DNA of 64,000 nt, taken from positions 2,852,001 to 2,916,000 of the forward strand of contig NZ_CP066801.1 of the NCBI RefSeq assembly GCF_016598575.1. Direction: 5' to 3'. A program made the position numbers and the translations under genes. The DNA comes from Streptomyces sp. HSG2 (GTDB lineage: Bacteria; Actinomycetota; Actinomycetes; Streptomycetales; Streptomycetaceae). Below are positions 44,340 through 53,799 of the stretch, one piece after another. Each line of letters opens with the position of its first letter. The first letter of the stretch is position 1. Under the pieces are notes generated by a model. It was not told where the DNA came from. It saw only the letters and a list, made by a program, of their open reading frames with translations, and made no database searches.

Positions 44340-45650
44340 ATGGCTTCCAAGACTCTCGCCCCCGCGTCACCCTCGGCCGCCCCGTCGGACGGCGCCCGCG
44401 GCCCGGTGGACCTCGGTCCCGCCGCCGCGCTCGCCTGTCGCGAGTGCGGTCACCGTGTCCCTCTCGGTCCGGTCTTCGCCTGCGCGGAGTGTTTCGGCCC
44501 GCTGGAGGTCGCCTACGACTTCGACGACCTGGACGCCGAGGAGCTGCGTCGGCGGATCGAGGCGGGCCCCGCGAGCGTCTGGCGCTACGCGCCGCTGTTG
44601 CCGGTCCCGGCGGACGTCGCCTCCCGACCCAACCTGAATCCGGGCTGGACCAGGCTGGTGCGGGCCGACAACCTCGCCCGCGAGCTGGGGGTGACCGGTG
44701 GGCTCCACGTCAAGGACGACTCCGGCAATCCGACGCACTCCTTCAAGGACCGGGTCGTGGCCCAGGCCCTGGAGGCGGCCCGCGCCTTCGGTTTCACCAC
44801 GCTGTCCTGCTCCTCCACCGGCAACCTGGCCGGCGCGGTCGGGGCCGCCGCCGCCCGGGCGGGGCTTCGGAGCTGCGTGTTCATCCCGCACGACCTGGAG
44901 CGGGGCAAGGTGGTCATGGCCGCCGTCTACGGCGGCGACCTCGTCGGCATCGAGGGCACCTACGACGACGTCAACCGCTTCTGCTCCGAGTTGATCGGGG
45001 ATCCGGCAGGCGAGGGCTGGGGATTCGTCAACGTCAATCTGCGGCCGTACTACGCGGAGGGCTCGAAGACCCTGGCGTACGAGATCTGCGAGCAACTGGG
45101 CTGGCGGCTGCCCGAGCAGATCGTGGTGCCGGTCGCCTCCGGTTCGCAGCTCACGAAGATCGACAAGGGGTTCCGGGAGCTGGTCCGGCTGGGGCTGGTC
45201 GAGGACCGTCCCTACCGGATCTTCGGCGCGCAGGCCGCCGGCTGCTCGCCGGTGTCGGCGGCCTTCAAGGCCGGGCAGGACGTCGTCCGCCCGCAGAAGC
45301 CGGACACCATCGCCAAGTCGCTGGCCATCGGCAACCCGGCCGACGGGCCGTACGTGCTGGACATCGCCCGACGGACCGGGGGCGCGGTGGAGGACGTGAC
45401 GGACGCGGAGGTCGTGGACGCGATCCGGCTGCTGGCGCGGACCGAGGGTATCTTCGCGGAGACCGCGGGCGGGGTGACGGTGGGCGTCACCCGCAAGCTC
45501 GTGGAGTCCGGTGTACTCGACCCGGGGAAGACCACCGTCGTCCTCAACACGGGCGACGGACTCAAGACGCTGGACGCCGTGGAGGGGGCGGGGCTCTCGG
45601 CGACGATCCGCCCGAGCCTGGCGTCCTTCCGGGAGGCCGGTCTCGGCTGA
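44340..45650 (+). CDS. thrC: Threonine synthase
   Basis: PLP enzyme converting O-phosphohomoserine to threonine. The 436-residue protein has an N-terminal zinc-ribbon-like part (CRECGH...CAECFG, Cys33/36/48/51), the Schiff-base lysine in NPTHSFKDRVV (Lys136) and a glycine-rich cofactor loop SSTGNLAGAVGAAAARAG. The C-terminal AETAGGVTVGVTRKL completes the fold. Its mRNA begins with a SAM-I riboswitch, tying threonine synthesis to methionine/SAM status at the O-phosphohomoserine branch point. Confidence 0.95.
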   Translation: MASKTLAPASPSAAPSDGARGPVDLGPAAALACRECGHRVPLGPVFACAECFGPLEVAYDFDDLDAEELRRRIEAGPASVWRYAPLLPVPADVASRPNLNPGWTRLVRADNLARELGVTGGLHVKDDSGNPTHSFKDRVVAQALEAARAFGFTTLSCSSTGNLAGAVGAAAARAGLRSCVFIPHDLERGKVVMAAVYGGDLVGIEGTYDDVNRFCSELIGDPAGEGWGFVNVNLRPYYAEGSKTLAYEICEQLGWRLPEQIVVPVASGSQLTKIDKGFRELVRLGLVEDRPYRIFGAQAAGCSPVSAAFKAGQDVVRPQKPDTIAKSLAIGNPADGPYVLDIARRTGGAVEDVTDAEVVDAIRLLARTEGIFAETAGGVTVGVTRKLVESGVLDPGKTTVVLNTGDGLKTLDAVEGAGLSATIRPSLASFREAGLG

Positions 45651-45805
45651 CCGCCGCGGTCCCGCTTCGCCCCGGAGATCGTCCGCGCGCCGACGCGGGA
45701 CCGCAGCCCGTCCGCGTGCCGCCGGGGCCGGTCGCGCGTGGGACGGTACCGATCGACCATGGCCGGCCCCCGCCTCGAACGGGGCGTCGACGACCGGAGG
45801 TCCTC

Positions 45806-46081
45806 ATGAGTGTCACCGTCCGCATCCCCACCATCCTGCGCGCCTACACCGGCGGCCGGGCCGAGGTGACCGCCGAGGGCGCCACTCTCGGTCAGGTCAT
45901 CGAGGACCTGGAGCGCCGGCACACCGGCATCGCCGCCCGGGTCCTGGACGACCAGGGTCGGTTGCGGCGCTTCGTCAACGTCTACGTCGACGACGACGAC
46001 GTCCGGTTCGAGAGCGGGCTGGAGACCGCGACCCCCGATGGGGCGGGCGTGTCCATCATCCCGGCGGTCGCGGGCGGCTGA
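45806..46081 (+). CDS. cysO: Sulfur-carrier protein CysO (MoaD/ThiS family)
   Basis: A 91-residue ubiquitin-like protein. [15 protein letters not shown] at the front, [15 protein letters not shown] in the middle and the C-terminal IIPAVAGG match M. tuberculosis CysO, including the terminal Gly-Gly that is thiocarboxylated. CysO-SH donates sulfur to O-phosphoserine via CysM in a cysteine pathway resistant to oxidation, with Mec as the releasing protease. Neither cysM nor mec is next to it here. The ATG follows GGAGGTCC closely. It lies 155 bases after thrC, so co-transcription is possible. Confidence 0.9.
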   Translation: MSVTVRIPTILRAYTGGRAEVTAEGATLGQVIEDLERRHTGIAARVLDDQGRLRRFVNVYVDDDDVRFESGLETATPDGAGVSIIPAVAGG

Positions 46082-46511
46082 CCGGGCGTCGACCCGGCCC
46101 GCGGCGACGTGGAGTGGCCCCGGGGACCGCTTCCGCGAGAGATGCGGAGGCGGCGATTCCGCGGGATTGAACGCGGTACAGTTGGGGAACGCGCCCTCGT
46201 TCGTGAAGTCGGGGGCCTTCGAATTCTGCCGTGCTCCCGTCGATATGCAGCCAAACTGCGGGCGGCCTTCGCGGCTTTCGCTCCTTTTGTCCGGCCCGGA
46301 TTGCCCGGTAATCGTACTGATTGTCGTGAGGTTGTGGGTCGGCCGCGTCCTGAATTCTCGTCCGATTGACCTGTTGCCGACGGCAGTCGGACAGATACAT
46401 TCGGCCGCGGTCGACGCGTTCCGGCGCACGTCCCCGTCCGTTGGGGGGCGAGGTCTGACCCGGATCCGCGAAGTGCGGATCCGCGCAAGGGCCAGTAATA
46501 GGGGAGTTGGC
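46082..46511. other. Long untranslated region upstream of the cold-shock gene
   Basis: About 430 bases without a gene, with an unusually AT-richer block (about 46200-46390). Long 5' leaders that fold and act as thermosensors are known for bacterial cold-shock genes. GGGGAGTTGGC before the ATG is the ribosome binding site. A short inverted repeat (GGATCCGC/GCGGATCC at 46461-46482) lies 30 bases upstream. Confidence 0.45.
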
Positions 46512-46715
46512 ATGGCTCAGGGCACCGTCAAGTGGTTCAACGCGGAGAAGGGGTACGGCTTCATCGCGGTCGACGGTGGTGCGGACGTATTCGTCCACTA
46601 CAGCGCGATCCAGATGGACGGATACCGCACCCTGGAAGAGGGTCAGCGGGTGGAGTTCGAGATCTCGCAGGGCCAGAAGGGGCCGCAGGCCGACATGGTT
46701 CGCGTCACCGCCTGA
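46512..46715 (+). CDS. Cold-shock protein (CspA family)
   Basis: A 67-residue OB-fold RNA chaperone with RNP1 [10 protein letters not shown] and RNP2 VFVHYSAIQ intact and the typical start [13 protein letters not shown]. It is located immediately before groEL2, the position of S. coelicolor scoF as I recall. It has a strong terminator. It probably assists translation at low temperature or in general growth. Confidence 0.94.
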   Translation: MAQGTVKWFNAEKGYGFIAVDGGADVFVHYSAIQMDGYRTLEEGQRVEFEISQGQKGPQADMVRVTA

Positions 46716-46748
46716 AACGTGGGGTCGACCGTGACCGGTCGTCTCCGA

Positions 46749-46780
46749 GAGGGTCCGCACCCGCGCGGGTGCGGACCCTC
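46749..46780 (+). terminator. Hairpin terminator of the cold-shock gene
   Basis: A perfect 32-base palindrome, halves 46749-46764 and 46765-46780 (stem GAGGGTCCGCACCC with a CGCG-type tip), 33 bases behind the cold-shock stop. Confidence 0.85.
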
Positions 46781-46992
46781 AGGCGTGTCCGGGCCCGCTC
46801 GCCCCGGTCGGACGGGTCCGGCGACCGTGCGCGAAGGCGGCGAGTCGGTGGCACGGATCCCGCCGAGCCGGTGTGACGGGACGGCGGCACCCGGGCGGCC
46901 CGGACGCGCCCGGCGGGGGTGCGGGCCCGGGGTGTCGCGGGCCGACGGGCCTCGACCCGCCCGCTTCCCGACGGGTCGCTTCGTGGAAGCGC

Positions 46993-47019
46993 CTTGCACT
47001 CGGCCGGTGCGAGTGCTAA
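46993..47019 (+). promoter_or_regulatory. CIRCE element 1 (HrcA operator)
   Basis: CTTGCACTC-N9-GAGTGCTAA; the consensus is TTAGCACTC-N9-GAGTGCTAA. The right arm is perfect and the left arm has two mismatches. HrcA binding would repress groEL2. Confidence 0.75.
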
Positions 47020-47028
47020 CTATTGGCG

Positions 47029-47055
47029 TTAGCACTCTGAAGGTGAGAGTGACAA
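47029..47055 (+). promoter_or_regulatory. CIRCE element 2 (HrcA operator)
   Basis: TTAGCACTC-N9-GAGTGACAA: the left arm is perfect and the right arm has two mismatches. It lies 36 bases (centre to centre) downstream of element 1 and 127 bases before the groEL2 start. The two perfect arms also face each other, GAGTGCTAAC-N7-GTTAGCACTC. Confidence 0.75.
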
Positions 47056-47083
47056 CGAAGGACCGGGTCGGTGAGGCCCGTGA

Positions 47084-48808
<1,725 letters not shown>

Positions 48809-48840
48809 TCCTCCAGAGGATCGGTACCGTCCTTTCCGTG

Positions 48841-48884
48841 CCGAGGGCGGCACCCCTGGACTTCACCAGGGGTGCCGCCCTCGG
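48841..48884 (+). terminator. Hairpin terminator of groEL2
   Basis: A perfect 19-bp stem (48841-48859 with 48866-48884) around ACTTCA, 32 bases behind the stop. Confidence 0.9.
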
Positions 48885-48958
48885 GCGTGTCACGGATCAC
48901 TACGCCGCTCTTCCGGGGGCGGGAATGGCCTTGTACGGCAAGGGGGTTGAGGAGACAG

Positions 48959-48982
48959 CGGTCTGTGCGCGCGCACAGACCG
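48959..48982. promoter_or_regulatory. 24-bp perfect palindrome upstream of the OYE reductase
   Basis: CGGTCTGTGCGC is followed directly by its reverse complement (48959-48970, 48971-48982). It ends 33 bases before the GTG start, a typical operator position. It looks like the target of a dimeric TetR- or MarR-type regulator. It could also form a hairpin in the leader. Confidence 0.6.
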
Positions 48983-49015
48983 GCCAGTCGTCGTCGACCC
49001 CACGAGGAGTCCCCC

Positions 49016-50155
49016 GTGACCGTCACCGCAGTCGGAGCCGCCGAGGCGGCCTCGCGCGTGGCGCGGATACTCGCCCGCCCCCTCGCCCTCAACGGACTCA
49101 CCGTCCCCAACCGCGTCGTGATGGCGCCGATGACCCGGATGTTCTCGCCGGGCGGCGTCCCCGGCGAGGACGTCCTGTCCTACTACGCGCGCCGCGCCGC
49201 CGCGGGCGTCGGACTCATCGTCACCGAGGGGACCTACATCGGCCACGAATCGGCAGGACAGAGCGACCGGGTGCCCCGGTTCCACGGCGAGGAGCAACTC
49301 GCGGGATGGTCCAGGGTCGCCGAGGCCGTCCACGCCGCGGGCGGCACGATCATGCCGCAGTTGTGGCACATCGGCATGGTCCGCCGGCCGGGCGACCCGC
49401 CCGTCGCCGAGGCCCCCGCGATCGGCCCCTCCGGGATCGCCCTCGGAGCCGACGAACCCACCGGTCGGGCGATGACCCAGCGGGACATCGACGACGTCAT
49501 CGGCGCCTACGCCGAGGCCGCCGCCGCCGCGCAGCGCGTCGGCTTCGACGGCGTGGAGATCCACGGAGCCCACGGCTACCTCGTCGACCAGTTCCTCTGG
49601 TCGGGCACCAACCGCCGCACGGACGCCTACGGCGGCGACCCGGTGGCCCGGACCCGGTTCGCCGCGGAGATCGTCACCGCGGTCCGCGAGCGCGTCTCGC
49701 CGGACTTCCCCGTCGTCTTCCGCTATTCACAGTGGAAGCAGGAGGCCTACGACGCCCGCCTCGCGTCGACCCCACAGGACCTGGAGGCGATCCTCGCCCC
49801 CCTCGCCGAGGCCGGCGTCGACGCCTTCCACGCCTCCACCCGCCGCTACTGGCTCCCGGAGTTCGACGGATCGGACCTCAACCTGGCCGGGTGGACGAAG
49901 AAGCTGACCGGCAGGCCGACCATCACCGTCGGATCGGTCGGCCTCGACGGCGACTTCATCAAGGCCTTCCAGGGGCAGGGCGCCGAACTGGGCAGCCTCG
50001 ACAACCTCCTGGACCGCATGGAGCGCGACGAATTCGACCTCGTCGCCGTCGGCCGCGCCCTGCTCCAGGACCCGCTGTGGGCCGAGAAGGTCCTCGCCGG
50101 CCGCTTCGACGACCTCGCTCCCTACTCGGCCGAGGCCATCAAGTCCCTCAGCTGA
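49016..50155 (+). CDS. Old Yellow Enzyme-family NADH:flavin oxidoreductase
   Basis: A 379-residue FMN-dependent TIM-barrel ene-reductase. It shows NRVVMAPMTRMF at the first strand, QLWHIGMV with the flavin-proximal His, VEIHGAHGYLVDQFL and SGTNRRTDAYGG, then VAVGRALLQDPLW at the FMN phosphate site. It reduces activated double bonds of electrophiles; the physiological substrate is unknown. GTG 49016 is chosen for CACGAGGAG 6 bases upstream. The palindrome at 48959-48982 suggests electrophile- or effector-controlled induction. Confidence 0.92.
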   Translation: MTVTAVGAAEAASRVARILARPLALNGLTVPNRVVMAPMTRMFSPGGVPGEDVLSYYARRAAAGVGLIVTEGTYIGHESAGQSDRVPRFHGEEQLAGWSRVAEAVHAAGGTIMPQLWHIGMVRRPGDPPVAEAPAIGPSGIALGADEPTGRAMTQRDIDDVIGAYAEAAAAAQRVGFDGVEIHGAHGYLVDQFLWSGTNRRTDAYGGDPVARTRFAAEIVTAVRERVSPDFPVVFRYSQWKQEAYDARLASTPQDLEAILAPLAEAGVDAFHASTRRYWLPEFDGSDLNLAGWTKKLTGRPTITVGSVGLDGDFIKAFQGQGAELGSLDNLLDRMERDEFDLVAVGRALLQDPLWAEKVLAGRFDDLAPYSAEAIKSLS

Positions 50156-50187
50156 AAGCCCTGTTACCCGCGCGTAGACTCCGAGGG

Positions 50188-51708
50188 ATGACGACGAATC
50201 GACTCGCGGGACACGTGGTGGGCACCACCGCCGGCGCGGTGCGCGGGCGGTGGGAGGACGGCCTCGCCGTCTTCCGCGGCATACCGTACGCGGACCCACC
50301 CCTCGGCGCGCACCGCTTCGCGGCACCCCGTCCCCCCTCGGCGTGGGACGGGGTCCGCGAAGCCGATGCCTTCGGGCCCCCCGCGCCGCAGGAGCCCGCG
50401 CTGCCGGGCGCGGTGCCCCCGGCCCACGCCTCCGGCGACGCGTGGCTCACCGTCAACGTCTGGACCCCGGACCCCGACCCCCTCGCCCGCCGCCCCGTGA
50501 TGGTCTGGATCCACGGCGGTTCCTACCGGTCGGGCCACTCCGGCAGCCCCGGCCACGACGGCCGCCACCTCGCCCGGGACGGCGACGTCGTGGTCGTCTC
50601 CCTCAACTACCGCCTCGGCGTGGAAGGATTCGCCCGGATCGACGGTGCGCCCGCCAACCGCGGTCTGCTCGACCAGGTGGCCGCGCTGGAGTGGGTCAGG
50701 GACAACATCGCCGGCTTCGGCGGCGACCCCGACCGGGTCACCGTGTTCGGCGAGTCGTCGGGGGCCGGGTGCGTGGCGTCCCTGACCGCCATGCCGAGCG
50801 CGGCCGGACTGTTCCACCGGGCCGTGGCGCAGAGCATGCCCGGGACCTTCCTCTCCGACGAACTGGCCCGCGACGTGGCGCGCGCCCTCGCCGCCGAGGC
50901 GGGCCTGAGCCCCACCGCCGCCTCCCTCGCCACCACCGACCCACGCGCCCTGCCCGCGGCCGGCCAGGCCCTGTCCGCCCGGATGCCCCGGCACGCCGCC
51001 CGCTGGGGACGCCTCGCCCCCACCCGCGTTCCCTACGCGCCCGTCGTCGACGGCGAGGTCCTGCCGACCACCCCCTGGCGGGCGCTGGCCGCCGGCGCCG
51101 GGCGGGGCCCCGATCTCCTCGTCGGGCACAACCGCGACGAGTTCCGGCTGTTCGGCGCGCTGTCCGGGGCCGGCGAGGTCGGCCCCGTGAAGGCCGCCCG
51201 CACCCTGCGCCTCTACGCCCCCCGGATCGACGGCCCCGCCGCCTACCGCTCGGCCTACCCCGACGCCACCCCGGCCGACCTGTTCGAGCGCGTCCAGAAC
51301 GACTGGCTGTTCGTCGTGCCCGCCCTCCGCCTGGCCGAGGCCGCCCTCGCCGGCGGCGGGCGCGCCCACGTCTACGAACTGACCCTCCCCGCCCCGGCGG
51401 ACCCCGCCCTGGGCTCCCCCCACGCGTTGGACGTGCCCCTGCTCTTCGGCACCTTCCACGCCGACCTGGGCGTGCTCTTCTTCGCCGGCCGGGACCCGAG
51501 CCCCGCGATCACGGAACTCTCCACCCTGATGCGACGCGCGTGGGGGTCGTTCGCGGCGACGGGCGACCCCGGCTGGCCGGCGTACGACACCGAGCGGCGT
51601 ACCGTGCGGGTGCTCGACACCCCGCCGCGGGTCGCCGGCCACCCCGAGGAGACCACCATGCGTCTTTGGCGGGGCACGGAGATCGAACCCCTGCCCCTCC
51701 TCGACTGA
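50188..51708 (+). CDS. Type B carboxylesterase
   Basis: A 506-residue alpha/beta hydrolase of the COesterase family. Oxyanion motif VWIHGGSYRSG, nucleophile elbow VFGESSGAGC (Ser190; the common GESAG reads GESSG), acid Glu in GHNRDEFRLF, and His in the SPHALDVPLLFG region. It has no signal peptide, so it is cytoplasmic, as are many Streptomyces homologues. It is 32 bases after the OYE gene and may share its transcript. The substrate is not predictable. Confidence 0.9.
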   Translation: MTTNRLAGHVVGTTAGAVRGRWEDGLAVFRGIPYADPPLGAHRFAAPRPPSAWDGVREADAFGPPAPQEPALPGAVPPAHASGDAWLTVNVWTPDPDPLARRPVMVWIHGGSYRSGHSGSPGHDGRHLARDGDVVVVSLNYRLGVEGFARIDGAPANRGLLDQVAALEWVRDNIAGFGGDPDRVTVFGESSGAGCVASLTAMPSAAGLFHRAVAQSMPGTFLSDELARDVARALAAEAGLSPTAASLATTDPRALPAAGQALSARMPRHAARWGRLAPTRVPYAPVVDGEVLPTTPWRALAAGAGRGPDLLVGHNRDEFRLFGALSGAGEVGPVKAARTLRLYAPRIDGPAAYRSAYPDATPADLFERVQNDWLFVVPALRLAEAALAGGGRAHVYELTLPAPADPALGSPHALDVPLLFGTFHADLGVLFFAGRDPSPAITELSTLMRRAWGSFAATGDPGWPAYDTERRTVRVLDTPPRVAGHPEETTMRLWRGTEIEPLPLLD

Positions 51709-51744
51709 GCGCGCGCCGCGAGGGCGCACGGACACGGCCGGCGG

Positions 51745-51760
51745 GCGGAGCGCGCTCCGC
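51745..51760. terminator. Palindromic hairpin between convergent genes
   Basis: GCGGAGCGCGCTCCGC is a perfect 16-base palindrome in the 70-base gap between the esterase and the next convergent gene. Confidence 0.4.
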
Positions 51761-51778
51761 GCCGGGCCCCGGCGTCCC

Positions 51779-52342
51779 TCACACCGGCCGGTCGGGCTCC
51801 GCCCGCACCGGGACGCCCCACACCCGCACCACCTCGTAGTCCGTGAACTCGTGCACCAGCCGGTACGCGGGCGCCGCGCGGGGAGCCCGCCGCCGCGCGG
51901 CGAGATACGCCTCCGCCTCGCGGCGGTCCCGGCGCGGCGTTCCGCACAGCTGCCAGGCCCGGCCGTTCCACAGCTCCGGCAGCCAGCGCTGCTGGGGCCT
52001 CGGGCGCTCGGCGCGCACGCCGTAGCGGGAAGGCGTGGGGTCGGCGGGCCGGCGGGGCGGGGCCGGGCCGTCGAACTCGGCGCGCCGGGCGGCCCGACGC
52101 CGCGTCTCGCAGAGCAGGCACAGATCGGGCGCGCTCTCGTCCACCGGTCCCGTCGGGTGCTCCGGGCAGCGGGTGGTGGGGGGCGCCGTCGTGACGCTCG
52201 CCTCCAGCAGCTCCAGGGCGCGCCGCAGATCGGCGCCCACCTCGTGGAGTCGGGCCTCCGGGGCGTCCGTCGTCAGTTCCTCGCCGTGCTCACCGAGGAG
52301 ACGCAGAGCGCGGCCCAGGGCGGTCAGCTGCGCGTGGTTCAT
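51779..52342 (-). CDS. Uncharacterised protein with a Cys-rich motif
   Basis: A 187-residue protein: a helical N-terminus (LGRALRLLGEHGEEL), a CPEHPTG...CLLCETRR segment that may bind zinc, and a basic C-terminal half with RWLPELWNGRAWQLCG and VHEFTDYEVVRVWGV. No family recognised. The ATG at 52342 lies inside the 3' end of murP, overlapping it by 53 bases. The start could be later. Confidence 0.55.
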   Translation of the reverse strand: MNHAQLTALGRALRLLGEHGEELTTDAPEARLHEVGADLRRALELLEASVTTAPPTTRCPEHPTGPVDESAPDLCLLCETRRRAARRAEFDGPAPPRRPADPTPSRYGVRAERPRPQQRWLPELWNGRAWQLCGTPRRDRREAEAYLAARRRAPRAAPAYRLVHEFTDYEVVRVWGVPVRAEPDRPV

Positions 52343-53783
52343 GGGGCTCAGAATCGCACACGGCGCCGACACCGCCGAGGCCGAAGAAGTACGTCGCCGC
52401 GAAGCCCACCGCGTACCCGGTCAGGAGGCCGCCGACGTAGACGCCGAGCGTCACCCAGGGGCCCGAGGCGCCGGCCAGAAGCGGGAACAGCGCCCACCCG
52501 GAGGGGCCGATGGCGGTGGCGCCGACCTCGGTGCCCAGCATCGCGAACCACCCGACGAAGGCGCCGCCCGCCGCCCCGCCCACGCACGCGGTGAGGAAGG
52601 GACGCCCCAGAGGCAGCGACACGCCGTAGATCAGCGGTTCGCCCACCCCCAGCAGGCCGGCGGGGAGCGCCGAACGGATCGTGGCGCGCAGCGAGGCGTC
52701 GTGACGCAGCCGGACGTACACCGCGGCGGCGGCGCCGACCTGACCCGCGCCCGCCATCGCCAGCACCGGCAGTAGAACGGTGTGCCCCTGCTGGTCGATG
52801 AGGGTGGTGTGGAGCGGGATGAGGGCCTGGTGGAGACCGAGCATCACCAGGGGCAGGAAGAGTCCGCCGAGCAGCAGACCGGCCGGCGCGCCCGCCGTCG
52901 ACAGCAGCCAGCCGGCGGCCGTGCCGATCGCCGAGGCCACCGCGCCCGCCGCCGCCATGAGGACGTAGAGCGTGAGGAGTCCGGAGACCAGCACGGTCAG
53001 CGTGGGGGTGAGCAGGACGTCCAGGGTTCCGGGGAGCCGGGACCGGCACGCCTTCTCCACGGACACGCCGAGCAGGGCGGCGGCCAGCGCGCCGAGGACG
53101 CCGCCCTGTCCGGGGGAGAGCGGGGTTCCGAGGGCGGTCACCTCCGCCACGCCGGGGTAGACGACGACGGCGGCGACCGCGCCGCCCAGGATCGGCGTGC
53201 CGCCGAACTCCTTGGCCGTGTTGTGGCCCACGAACACCGCGATCAGCGCCATGAACGCCGAGGAGAGCGCCGTCAGCGCCGGGGTGAGGCCGGGCAGCCA
53301 CCCGAGGTTGCGCAGCAGTCCCGCCACCCCGGCGAGGATGCCGCAGCCGATGAGGGCCGGGATGAGGGGGACGAAGATGTCGGCGACGCGGCGAAGGGCG
53401 CGCTTGAGAGGTGTGCGGTTGCGACGGCCCCGTGCCGCCCGCATCTCGGCCCCCCGCGCGGCCAGCCGCTCCGCGGTGCCGGGGGGCCCGGGTGCGGCCG
53501 ACTCTCCGAGCGGGTCGGGGGTGGCCTCCTCCCCGAGCAACCCCTCGAAGGCCCGCGTCACCGGGCCCACCACCCCGGGCCCCAGTACGACCTGGTAGGT
53601 GTCGCCGTCCTCGACGACGCCCAGCACGCCCGGCAGGGCGCGCAGGTCGGCGTCGCGGACCCGGGAGCGGTCGAGGAGCGTCAGCCGCAGACGGGTGACG
53701 CAGTGGGCGACGGAGACGACGTTGGCGGGGCCGCCCACGAGGGGGAGCAGCGCGGCTGCGGCGGAGCGCGGGTCCTGGTGCAC
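52290..53783 (-). CDS. murP: N-acetylmuramic acid PTS EIIBC component
   Basis: A 497-residue sugar permease of the phosphotransferase system: EIIB domain with the phospho-acceptor cysteine in VVSVAHCVTRLRL (Cys28), then an EIIC membrane domain of about ten helices from FVPLIPALIGCGILAGVAGL on, with GVGEPLIYGV as the sugar-site motif. No EIIA part, so it depends on a separate EIIA-Glc. Adjacent murQ identifies MurNAc as the likely substrate. GTG 53783 lies 16 bases after the murQ stop. Confidence 0.85.
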   Translation of the reverse strand: MHQDPRSAAAALLPLVGGPANVVSVAHCVTRLRLTLLDRSRVRDADLRALPGVLGVVEDGDTYQVVLGPGVVGPVTRAFEGLLGEEATPDPLGESAAPGPPGTAERLAARGAEMRAARGRRNRTPLKRALRRVADIFVPLIPALIGCGILAGVAGLLRNLGWLPGLTPALTALSSAFMALIAVFVGHNTAKEFGGTPILGGAVAAVVVYPGVAEVTALGTPLSPGQGGVLGALAAALLGVSVEKACRSRLPGTLDVLLTPTLTVLVSGLLTLYVLMAAAGAVASAIGTAAGWLLSTAGAPAGLLLGGLFLPLVMLGLHQALIPLHTTLIDQQGHTVLLPVLAMAGAGQVGAAAAVYVRLRHDASLRATIRSALPAGLLGVGEPLIYGVSLPLGRPFLTACVGGAAGGAFVGWFAMLGTEVGATAIGPSGWALFPLLAGASGPWVTLGVYVGGLLTGYAVGFAATYFFGLGGVGAVCDSEPHEPRAADRPGPRSASPR

Positions 53784-53799
53784 GGACCGAGCCTGCTGC

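Noticed and set aside
48838..50187. Upstream extension of the carboxylesterase by about 450 codons
   Set aside because: It runs through the oxidoreductase gene in another frame; the esterase fold starts at the ATG at 50188.
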